Below, in pieces: positions 41,911 through 49,314 of a stretch of DNA of 64,000 nt. The notes beneath the pieces were generated by a model. The model was not told where the DNA came from, did not search any database, and saw nothing but the letters and a program-made list of their open reading frames with translations. Where the stretch lies: NCBI GenBank assembly GCA_022821085.1, contig JAJEEG010000006.1, positions 1,385,330-1,449,329 on the forward strand. The letters are read 5' to 3'. The position numbers and the translations under genes were made by a program. This stretch comes from Candidatus Latescibacterota bacterium. GTDB lineage: Bacteria; JAAXHH01. Position 1 is the stretch's first letter. The number at the start of each line of letters is the position of its first letter.

Positions 41911-42915
41911 TCAGGTCAGTCCGGCCGCCTCTTCGATCTCGACCCAACCGCCGGTTTCCTTCGACCGCTCTATGGCCAGTCCCGTAAGGTACAGCCCCGC
42001 GGCCATCCTGGCATTGGTGCGGTTCGGCGTGCCCTTTTCCACGGCGTCCAGGAAATCGGCGACGCTCTCCGCCTCGCCGGGCCACCCGCCGACCACCGGC
42101 ATCACGGGCGTCACGTGGATTGTTTCGCCCTCGGAATCGGCCTTGCTGCGCAACCGTATCGTGTTGCGAAAATAGTCGACGACCAGGTCGCCTTCGTCGC
42201 CGGTCACCTCGATCGTGGTTTCCAGCGTATCTACCGAGTCGATGTTCAGGTGCATCGTGCCCCAGAGGCCGCCGTAGTCGAACTGGACCAGGCTGTGGAA
42301 CTGTCGCCGGCCCGCCTGCCCGTGGCCGTCCATGACGAGCACCCTTGCGGGCGACCGACCAACGATGCTGTTCAACCCGTCCACGTACCAGGGTCCCAGG
42401 TGATGGGCGAGGCACAGATCCGGGCCGCCGAATTGTGCCCAGTTGCTCCGCAGTTTCAGGTGGACGGTCTGCGGCGCGCCGATCGCACCCTTCCGCAATA
42501 GTTCCGCGGCGCTGTGTATGACCGAAGCGTAGCCGATCTCGAGGTCGCCGTGCGTGACCTGGCCGGCCGCGACCAGCCGCTTCAGCATCCGTCGTATGCC
42601 GTCAGGACAGCCGGCGAGCGGCGGTTCGTAGCAGGCGGCAACTCCAGCGTCAAGGACGGCGTCCATAGCCGCCTCGTGAATGGCGTCGGGTATGGCCATC
42701 ATGACGGCATCGAGTTCGTGGCCGTCCAGCAACGCCTCAAAGCCACCATAGACCTGCACATCCGGACCCAGTTCCTCACGGATGCGCTCTCGAGACGCTT
42801 CGCTGTACGCCGCGGCGGAAACGATCACCACCTGGTCGTGTTGCCGCAGGGCGGGCACGAAGGCCATCCGGGTCCAACCTCCGAATCCGATCAGGCCGAC
42901 ACGCATGCTGGACAT
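41911..42915 (-). CDS. Gfo/Idh/MocA family oxidoreductase
   Basis: 334 residues. MRVGLIGFGGWTRMAFVPAL Rossmann start, AVMMAIPDAIHEAAMDAVLDAGVAACYEPPLAG, LNIDSVDTLETTIEVTGDEGDLVVDYF in the C-domain. The catalytic EKP is altered to EPPLAG (Lys absent), so activity could differ from canonical members. It heads the minus-strand run but lies 79 nt upstream of the methyltransferase start. NAD(P)-binding expected; substrate unknown. Confidence 0.85.
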   Translation of the reverse strand: MSSMRVGLIGFGGWTRMAFVPALRQHDQVVIVSAAAYSEASRERIREELGPDVQVYGGFEALLDGHELDAVMMAIPDAIHEAAMDAVLDAGVAACYEPPLAGCPDGIRRMLKRLVAAGQVTHGDLEIGYASVIHSAAELLRKGAIGAPQTVHLKLRSNWAQFGGPDLCLAHHLGPWYVDGLNSIVGRSPARVLVMDGHGQAGRRQFHSLVQFDYGGLWGTMHLNIDSVDTLETTIEVTGDEGDLVVDYFRNTIRLRSKADSEGETIHVTPVMPVVGGWPGEAESVADFLDAVEKGTPNRTNARMAAGLYLTGLAIERSKETGGWVEIEEAAGLT

Positions 42916-43019
42916 GATACATCTTTCAAAAGGGTCACTTATCGTTTCTCTACATACCGGTATCGAAGTATATTATGGCAATGAATACCGCCGCGGATCG
43001 GTATGGCAAGGATTATGTA

Positions 43020-43805
43020 ATGCGGAGTCTCCGGTTGAGATATCTTTATCTGCTCGTCCTCCTGCTACTGGCGCTGGAGTCAGGCCATTCAGCGGCCCAG
43101 GTGAACATAGAAGCACTGCGCGGGGATGCGGGTTCCACCGGTTTCTCGGGCGCCCTGGCGGTCAACCTGGAAATGCATACGGGCAATACGGACCTGAAGG
43201 AAATCGGACTGGAAGGAAGGCTGGACTTCGATCACCCGAGGGTAAACACGTTCATGCTGGCCCGCAACGACTTCGGATGGGAACAGGGCGAGCGTTTCGC
43301 CGATGAAGGACTGATCCACCTCCGCCAGCACTACCCCCTGCATGGACGGTTCGGCATCGAGGCGTTCACCCAGTACAACTACGATACGACCTATCGGCTC
43401 GACGCCCGCGCACTGGCCGGCGGAGGGCTTCGATTCCACCTGGTCGAATCCGATGGATTTCAGCTGTGGGAAGGCGCTACCGCTTTCGTGGAACACGAGC
43501 GGCTGAGCGAACTGGAGCCAGGGGATGACCACCCCGACAACGCGACCGTCGTCCGCTGGAGTCATTACCTGTCCACCAGAATCGCCGCAAGCGACCGGGT
43601 CGTGTCCACGTGCACGGTCTATTTCCAACCGCTGTGGAACGGGATCGGCGACACCCGCGTCCTCGGCGAGCTCAACCTGGAGATCGACCTGGCCGGACCA
43701 CTCGTGCTGGCCCTGAATTTCGTCACGCGCTACGACAGCCGACCACCGGAAGGCGTAAGCAAGCTGGATACGGTGCTGGAGAACGGCCTGGCCGTAACTT
43801 TTTAG
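43020..43805 (+). CDS. DUF481 outer-membrane-type protein
   Basis: 261 residues. Signal peptide (RSLRLRYLYLLVLLLLALESGHSAAQ), then amphipathic beta strands of a DUF481 barrel: VNLEMHTGNTDLKEIGLEGRLD, GIEAFTQYNYDTTYRLDARALAGGGLRF, ending LENGLAVTF (C-terminal aromatic expected of outer-membrane proteins). I start at ATG 43020 (AAGGA 8 nt upstream); the longer start at 42975 adds a poor leader. Function unknown; family often salt or stress induced. Confidence 0.85.
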   Translation: MRSLRLRYLYLLVLLLLALESGHSAAQVNIEALRGDAGSTGFSGALAVNLEMHTGNTDLKEIGLEGRLDFDHPRVNTFMLARNDFGWEQGERFADEGLIHLRQHYPLHGRFGIEAFTQYNYDTTYRLDARALAGGGLRFHLVESDGFQLWEGATAFVEHERLSELEPGDDHPDNATVVRWSHYLSTRIAASDRVVSTCTVYFQPLWNGIGDTRVLGELNLEIDLAGPLVLALNFVTRYDSRPPEGVSKLDTVLENGLAVTF

Positions 43806-43887
43806 TATGATAAGAACGAAAGTGATCCAATGGATAATACCAGGGCGCGCGGCCTTAGAACAACCGTAAGAATAGGAGTACAGGCAA

Positions 43888-44640
43888 ATGGCGTTCAACG
43901 ACCAGGTAAAGCAGGATTTCGACCGCGACGGCTTCGTGCTGCTCAAGGGGTATCTGTCTTCGGCGGAAGCGGCCGAGATCAACAACAACATCGACCGGTT
44001 CATCGAAGAAATACTTCCGGGAGCGCCGGATACGACGGCCTTTTACGAAGACAAAGAGGATCCGTCGTCCATCAAGCGTCTGCAGAACATGGCTGAACTG
44101 GACCCGTACTTCGACGGACTGTTCGGATCCTACCGCTTTACCGAACTGGCCGGATTCCTGCTCGCGGACGATGTGCTTCCCAAGAATCCGCAGTGGTTCA
44201 ACAAGCCGGCCAGGGTGGGCGACGTTACCCCGCCCCACCAGGACGGCTTCTATTTCATGCTGGAGCCCAATGAGGCCGTGACCCTTTGGATCGCCCTGGA
44301 TGAAATCGACGAGGAAAACGGATGCATGCGTTACGTGCGGGGGTCGCACCGGCGGGGCATGCGTCCCCACCGGACGTCCAACGTACTCGGTTTTTCACAG
44401 GGGATACCCGATTTTTCCGATGAAGACACGGAACGGGAAGTGGCCATGCGCGCCAGCCCGGGCGACGTCTTCGCCCATCACAGCATGATCATTCACCGGG
44501 CGGACGCAAACCGGTCCGACCGCCGGCGCGCCGCCCTTGGGCTGGTGTATTTCGCGGCCAGGGCCAAAAAAGACGAAGAAAAGGCCGAACGCTATCGCCA
44601 GGAGCTCTTCGCCCGGTGGGAAAAGGAAGGCAAACTCTAG
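43888..44640 (+). CDS. Phytanoyl-CoA dioxygenase family protein
   Basis: 250-residue Fe(II)/2-oxoglutarate dioxygenase. Iron-binding HxD in PPHQDGFYFML (~117-119), distal His in HHSMIIHRADANRSDRRRAALGLVYF with the Arg for 2-oxoglutarate. Hydroxylates small molecules; natural substrates of bacterial members are diverse and mostly unknown. AGGAG 9 nt upstream of the ATG. Single gene. Confidence 0.93.
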   Translation: MAFNDQVKQDFDRDGFVLLKGYLSSAEAAEINNNIDRFIEEILPGAPDTTAFYEDKEDPSSIKRLQNMAELDPYFDGLFGSYRFTELAGFLLADDVLPKNPQWFNKPARVGDVTPPHQDGFYFMLEPNEAVTLWIALDEIDEENGCMRYVRGSHRRGMRPHRTSNVLGFSQGIPDFSDEDTEREVAMRASPGDVFAHHSMIIHRADANRSDRRRAALGLVYFAARAKKDEEKAERYRQELFARWEKEGKL

Positions 44641-44679
44641 CGGGCAGCCACGCTGCAACGGCCGGAACGCTATTCCTCG

Positions 44680-45240
44680 CTACTCCTTGTGTTCCGCATC
44701 GCGGTCTTCGGCAAGCTGCACGCCCCACAGGTGCATGGTGTTGACCGGCTTGCCCTGTAGTTTCAGGTAGTAGAACAACTGCCCCTTGTGCTGAACCAGG
44801 TGCTGCACCATCTCAAGCATGCGATGGCCAAGCACGGGTGTGGAAGGGTCCCACGGCGCGGGGGCGGGTTCGTTCTGCATCCTTTCCTCGCCGGCCAGCT
44901 TGAGCATCTCGAATGACAGTTCCCGGTCCGCCGCGAGCTTTTCCTTTGCATCCGCCACAGAGGCGACCGTGGGCATCGCTTCGGCCGGCGGCAACATATC
45001 CCCGGATCCCATGTCGTCCACACTGACACCTTCGGGCAAACCGAAGTCGCCGGTAACGAATCCCTTGATCGCCATACCGCAAGCTTCGCCCACGTGGAAG
45101 AGCAACTGGCCCGTCGTCATCCAGTTGTCGCCCGACGACGGTTTCCAGTCGAGGTCCTTATCATCGACGAGGTCCATTAATCCGTCTGCCGCATGGTAGG
45201 TGTAGTTCAGTTCATGGGTCAGTATTTCGGTCCAGTTCAT
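44680..45240 (-). CDS. DinB-family four-helix protein
   Basis: 186 residues. Four-helix bundle: LTHELNYTYHAADGLMDLVDDKDLDWKP, then LLFHVGEACGMAIKGFVTG (His at the DinB position), DAKEKLAADRELSFEMLKLAGE, HRMLEMVQHLVQHKGQLFYYLKLQGKPV (metal His pair). The three His (one in each of three helices) suit a metal site. Thiol-transfer or unknown function in this family. GAGGAG before ATG. Stop converges with the PhyH gene. Confidence 0.88.
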   Translation of the reverse strand: MNWTEILTHELNYTYHAADGLMDLVDDKDLDWKPSSGDNWMTTGQLLFHVGEACGMAIKGFVTGDFGLPEGVSVDDMGSGDMLPPAEAMPTVASVADAKEKLAADRELSFEMLKLAGEERMQNEPAPAPWDPSTPVLGHRMLEMVQHLVQHKGQLFYYLKLQGKPVNTMHLWGVQLAEDRDAEHKE

Positions 45241-45321
45241 GTCTTCTCCTCGGTTCGTAACTTATTGGTCTGCCGTGTTCAACGGCTGCTCCGTGTCACT
45301 GCAATGCTGTGCCTTGGCACG

Positions 45322-45738
45322 CTAATCGTTCTCACTGGAACCACTTTCCCATCCCCCTTCATTCAACTCCACGAGCGCGATATAGTTGCCGCAGGTATCG
45401 TCGAAAATGGCCTGGATGCCGAAGTCCTGTTTCGTCGGGTCCACGCTGAACCGGACACCCAGCTTCTTCAGCCGCTCGTACTCGGAGGCGATATCGTCCA
45501 CGGAGAACACGATGGACGGCATCCCGGATTCATAGAGTTCCTTGTGGTAAACCTGGGACCACTCGGTACCCTTCGGTTCCAGCAGGAGCGTTGTGCCGTC
45601 GGGCTCCTCGGGAGAAGCTACGATGGCGAGGCTGGCCTCGGGCACGAACATGATCTCCTTGAAGCCCAGGATCTTCGTGTAGAACTCGTGTGCTTCGAGG
45701 GGATCGTTTACGAAGACGCCCGTCATTTCGATTCGCAT
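45322..45738 (-). CDS. VOC-family (glyoxalase-like) protein
   Basis: 138 residues with two beta-alpha-beta-beta-beta modules: MTGVFVNDPLEAHEFYTKILGFKEIMF and MPSIVFSVDDIASEYERLKKLGVRF, finishing GNYIALVELNEG. Metal-dependent small enzyme or resistance protein; exact reaction unknown. GGAGG 6 nt upstream. Confidence 0.9.
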   Translation of the reverse strand: MRIEMTGVFVNDPLEAHEFYTKILGFKEIMFVPEASLAIVASPEEPDGTTLLLEPKGTEWSQVYHKELYESGMPSIVFSVDDIASEYERLKKLGVRFSVDPTKQDFGIQAIFDDTCGNYIALVELNEGGWESGSSEND

Positions 45739-45832
45739 TTTCTTCCTCCATGAATCCGCATCGAATTCAGATGCCTTGTACGTGCGTGCGTTTCACTCCG
45801 CGTTTCAGACGGGCCATCAACGTATGGCCGAT

Positions 45833-46678
45833 TCAGGCGCCTGACCGTCTGAGCACGTCCGTTATGCGCGTCCTGCCCCCCGCCTCGGCATGATCCAGCG
45901 CGGTTTTGCCGGCACCATCAGTCGCGTGGATATCGGCCCCCGCTTCGATCAGCAGTTCCGTCACTTCGTGGCAGTCGTCGTCCTGCGTCGCGTTCATGAT
46001 CAGCGGCGTTCTGCCGAAGTAGTCACCCGGCTGCAGGTTGCGGGAATTGACGTCGGCGCCGTGATCGAGCAGCACGCGCACCGATTCCGGCTGATGCTCC
46101 GAGGCCCAGTGCAGCGGCTTGCCGCCGTACAGGCCGGTTTCGTCCGCTTCCACGTCCGCGCCGGCAGCGAGCAGGACGCGGACTACCGCGATAGCATCAT
46201 TGTGTGCCGCCCAGTGGAGTGCGGTCTCGAATATCGGCCCTCTTTGAAAAACCGCCAGGGCATCCCGCTTCGTATGCTCCTTCACGATCTCCGCCCAGCC
46301 GCTGCGCGCCGCCATTACGATCCCGACGCCGAGCCCGTTCGTACCCGCCGCCCGATGCGGGATCTCCTCCAGGAAATAGCGCCTGACTTCTTCCTGCTTT
46401 TCCCAGTGCGCCACGATCACCGGCGGATAGTGGTACGGCGTGTAGGGGTAAATTTCGGCGTCCCGCGCCACGAGCTCCTTCACGATGTCCAGCCGCCCAT
46501 GGCCCGCGGCGCAGTGAAGCGGCTGACGTTCGTTGATGCCGCGGTCGGGATTGACCACGTCGACCAGCCAGGGTTGTGCATCCAGGTCCAGGACTACTTC
46601 GCCCAGGTTTCCTGTTCGAATGGCTTCGAAGAAGCCCGCCACATTCACGTGTCCGTTCCGACGATGATCTTCGGGCAC
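45833..46678 (-). CDS. Ankyrin-repeat protein
   Basis: 281 residues from a probable GTG start (an internal GTG is also possible). About 7 ankyrin repeats: RQPLHCAAGHGRLDIVKELVARDA, TALHWAAHNDAIAVVRVLLAAGADV, KPLHWASEHQPESVRVLLDHGADV, TPLIMNATQDDDCHEVTELLIEAGADI, TALDHAEAGGRTRITDVLRRSGA. No enzyme domain or signal. First of a set of five ankyrin genes here. Ankyrin arrays bind proteins; partner unknown. Confidence 0.9.
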   Translation of the reverse strand: MPEDHRRNGHVNVAGFFEAIRTGNLGEVVLDLDAQPWLVDVVNPDRGINERQPLHCAAGHGRLDIVKELVARDAEIYPYTPYHYPPVIVAHWEKQEEVRRYFLEEIPHRAAGTNGLGVGIVMAARSGWAEIVKEHTKRDALAVFQRGPIFETALHWAAHNDAIAVVRVLLAAGADVEADETGLYGGKPLHWASEHQPESVRVLLDHGADVNSRNLQPGDYFGRTPLIMNATQDDDCHEVTELLIEAGADIHATDGAGKTALDHAEAGGRTRITDVLRRSGA

Positions 46679-46800
46679 TATATTCGACCCCGCGTGATGG
46701 ATAGGATGAATGTCTTCTAAACCGGATTAATGTACGAATGGTACGGGTTTTACGCCATGAATTTCGATTTTTGCGACATGCCTTACCGGCAGGCGGGATA

Positions 46801-46829
46801 TTGACATGCACCGGTCCCTCACCTACATT
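46801..46829 (+). promoter_or_regulatory. Promoter of the BNR/MoaD gene pair
   Basis: Perfect TTGACA, 17 nt, TACATT (4/6), ending 61 nt before the ATG at 46891. Confidence 0.6.
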
Positions 46830-46890
46830 ATCATCCCATATACCGAAGCCGGATACTCAGGCGGATGGCAAGCATGGAACAGGAGCGACT

Positions 46891-48006
46891 ATGGGAACGG
46901 TCAGGGTATTGGTGGGCACGCGGAAAGGGGCGTTTATACTGTCTTCGGACGGCGCCCGAAAAGACTGGAACATCGACGGCCCACATTTCGGAGGCTGGGA
47001 GGTTTATCACATCAAGGGCTCCTCCATCAATCCGGATCGCCTCTATGCAGCCCAGGCTACCGGCTGGTTCGGGCAGTTGGTGCAGCAATCGGACGACGGT
47101 GGCAAAAGCTGGAACCCGGTGAGCAACGAATTCACCTTCGAGGGAGCGGTGGGCACCCATCTCGATTTCGACGACAACCCGCGTCCCTGGGCGTTCAAGC
47201 GGGTCTGGCACCTTGAGCCATCGCTTTCCGACCCGGAAACGGTATTCGCTGGCATCGAGGACGCGGCGCTCTTCCGCTCGACGGACGGGGGCCGGTCCTG
47301 GCAGGAACTGGCCGGCCTGAGGAATCACCCTTCGAGTTCAGGATGGCATCCCGGCGCGGGTGGGCTTTGCCTGCACACCATCCTGCTGGACGAAGGCGAC
47401 CCGAACCGGATGATCGTCGCCATTTCCGTAGCCGGCGCATTCCGGACACTGGACGGCGGCACGTCCTGGGAGCCGATCAACAAGGGCCTTCATTCCGACT
47501 ACATGCCCGAACCCGAGGCGGAGGTGGGCCACTGCGTCCATCGTCTGGCCATGCATCCAGCCTATCCGGACGCGCTGTTCATGCAGAGCCACCGAAACAT
47601 CATGCGCAGCGACAACGGGGGAGATTCCTGGGTCAACGTAAGCGGCAACCTGCCCAGCGACTTCGGTTTCCCGATCAGTGTGCACGCTCACGAGCCCGAA
47701 ACGATTTACGTAGTCCCGATGAAGGGCGACTCCGAGCACTACCCGGACGAGGGCCACCTGCGCGTCTATCGGAGCCGGACCGGCGGGAACGAATGGGAAC
47801 CGCTGTCCGTGGGACTGCCGCAGAAAGACTGCTACGTCAACGTCCTGCGGGACGCCATGGACGTGGATACGCTCGATGACTGCGGGATCTACTTCGGCAC
47901 TTCGGGTGGCGCGGTCTACGTATCTCCCGACGGCGGCGACCACTGGAGTTCGATCGTGGAGCATCTGCCGCCGGTGATGTCCGTCGAAGTCCAGACCCTC
48001 CCATGA
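46891..48006 (+). CDS. BNR/Asp-box beta-propeller protein
   Basis: 371 residues, no signal. Six Asp-box motifs spread along the chain: [44 protein letters not shown], a variant RTGGNEW, and [11 protein letters not shown], typical of a sialidase/VPS10-like propeller. No sialidase catalytic Arg triad is apparent. A strong AGGAG 5 nt upstream fixes ATG 46891. It overlaps the following MoaD/ThiS-like gene by 4 nt, an association I have seen in other bacteria. Function unknown. Confidence 0.87.
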   Translation: MGTVRVLVGTRKGAFILSSDGARKDWNIDGPHFGGWEVYHIKGSSINPDRLYAAQATGWFGQLVQQSDDGGKSWNPVSNEFTFEGAVGTHLDFDDNPRPWAFKRVWHLEPSLSDPETVFAGIEDAALFRSTDGGRSWQELAGLRNHPSSSGWHPGAGGLCLHTILLDEGDPNRMIVAISVAGAFRTLDGGTSWEPINKGLHSDYMPEPEAEVGHCVHRLAMHPAYPDALFMQSHRNIMRSDNGGDSWVNVSGNLPSDFGFPISVHAHEPETIYVVPMKGDSEHYPDEGHLRVYRSRTGGNEWEPLSVGLPQKDCYVNVLRDAMDVDTLDDCGIYFGTSGGAVYVSPDGGDHWSSIVEHLPPVMSVEVQTLP

Positions 48007-48305
48007 TACGCGTCGTTCTGCCCTATCACCTGCGGAACCTGGCGGGTTGCCGGGACAAGGAAATCCTCCTGCGGGTCGCCGGTGGGGCCGTGACCCAGCG
48101 CAAGATCCTGGACGCCCTTGAAGCGCGCTTTCCGCAGCTCGGCGGAACGGTCCGGGACTACGGATCGGGCTGCCGCCGGCCCCTCGTACGGTTCTTTGGC
48201 TGCGGCCGGGACCTTTCCCTCGAGTCGCCCGACGCGCCGGTACCGGAAGCCATCGCGCAAGGCGAGGAACCCTACCGGATCGTCGGTTCGGTAGCCGGCG
48301 GGTAG
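48003..48305 (+). CDS. MoaD/ThiS-like sulfur-carrier protein
   Basis: 100 residues of the ubiquitin-like fold: [34 protein letters not shown], and a C-terminal SVAGG ending in Gly-Gly, the conserved thiocarboxylate tail of sulfur carriers. A Cys-Gly-Cys-Gly-type segment ([13 protein letters not shown]) is in the middle. Translationally coupled to the BNR gene (ATGA). No moaE, thiG or adenylating E1 is nearby, so its client pathway is uncertain. Confidence 0.85.
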   Translation: MIRVVLPYHLRNLAGCRDKEILLRVAGGAVTQRKILDALEARFPQLGGTVRDYGSGCRRPLVRFFGCGRDLSLESPDAPVPEAIAQGEEPYRIVGSVAGG

Positions 48306-48310
48306 CGGCA

Positions 48311-49288
48311 TCAAGGCGCACCAAGTTCCTTTAAAACCGCCAGCTCGCGGCTGGTTTCTCTCCAGACCGGACCGGCGGCGAACCGCTCCGCGTATCCCCG
48401 CGAGGTCAACTCCAGCACTTCCTCGAAGAAGTGGTCTTTACCCTTGTGGATGCAGTCCATGACCAGGCCGTTGTCGCCCGGGTTCGACTGGATCATGGCC
48501 TCCACGGCCAGATCGGGTTTCAGTTCCATCAGGTGTTCGAATACATGAAAGCCCGTTCCCTGGTTCGTGCCGATGGCGTGGTACAGGGGCGTCTGGCCTC
48601 CCACGCCGTTCCGTCCGATGGACGCCCGTGCGTTCAGATCGGCCCCGTGATCCAGCAGCACGCCAATCGCGTCCAGTTCGTGAAACTCCACGGCTAAGTG
48701 AAGCAAGGTGCACCCGCGCAGCGTCATGTGACTGCCGTAATCGAGCCTGAATCGCGTCGTGACGAGTCCATCGTCCGCTTCGAGGCGGGCGGTCAGCGCA
48801 CCCAGGTCTCCGCGATGGATGTCCATGACCGGACCATCGTCATAGGCGGCTCCGTTGGCGATCAACAGATTGATGCACTCGTGAAGGTAATCGGGGGCAG
48901 ACCGGGTATAGGTTTGCAGGAAGCCGTACAGCACGTCGCAGTCCCACCCTTCGTTCCGCGCGTCGTTCGGGTCGACGCCGACGGCCAGCAGCCGCCGCAG
49001 ATGTTCCAGGTCGTGTCCCTCGCAACAGCCAAAGAGCGAGGCATCCAGATCATGGATGTCTGTGCCGGCCTGAAGCAGTCGCTTTGTCATGTCGACCCGC
49101 GCCAGCATGTCTGCCAGCACCAGGGGCTTGACCGGCCGCTCCCGGCCTCGGCGATCGATCCACCTGCAGGGCGTCTCCACCAGCTCAGGCCTGGTGGTGA
49201 TCGCCGTTTCGAAGACGGCCTGGTCGTTGCGCACGATGGCCTCGCCCAGTGCGTGATCTCCAGCCAGGCATTCGGTTTGCGGCATCAT
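48311..49288 (-). CDS. Ankyrin-repeat protein
   Basis: 325 residues. Ankyrin-like helices throughout: LADMLARVDMTKRLLQAGTDI, LEHLRRLLAVGVDPNDARNEG, TLLHLAVEFHELDAIGVLLDHGADLNARA, TPLYHAIGTNQGTGFHVFEHLM. The segment MDIHRGDLGALTARLEADDGLV matches the special repeat variant seen in the sigma and globin fusion proteins. It lies 26 nt downstream of the sigma-ankyrin gene on the same strand, so it may be co-transcribed. No other domain. Confidence 0.88.
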   Translation of the reverse strand: MMPQTECLAGDHALGEAIVRNDQAVFETAITTRPELVETPCRWIDRRGRERPVKPLVLADMLARVDMTKRLLQAGTDIHDLDASLFGCCEGHDLEHLRRLLAVGVDPNDARNEGWDCDVLYGFLQTYTRSAPDYLHECINLLIANGAAYDDGPVMDIHRGDLGALTARLEADDGLVTTRFRLDYGSHMTLRGCTLLHLAVEFHELDAIGVLLDHGADLNARASIGRNGVGGQTPLYHAIGTNQGTGFHVFEHLMELKPDLAVEAMIQSNPGDNGLVMDCIHKGKDHFFEEVLELTSRGYAERFAAGPVWRETSRELAVLKELGAP

Positions 49289-49314
49289 TGATTACACTTT
49301 GTTGGCATCCTGCC

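Noticed and set aside
41113-42501. Plus-strand frame of 462 codons
   Set aside because: Antisense to the methyltransferase halves and the Gfo/Idh gene, which have recognisable motifs on the minus strand.
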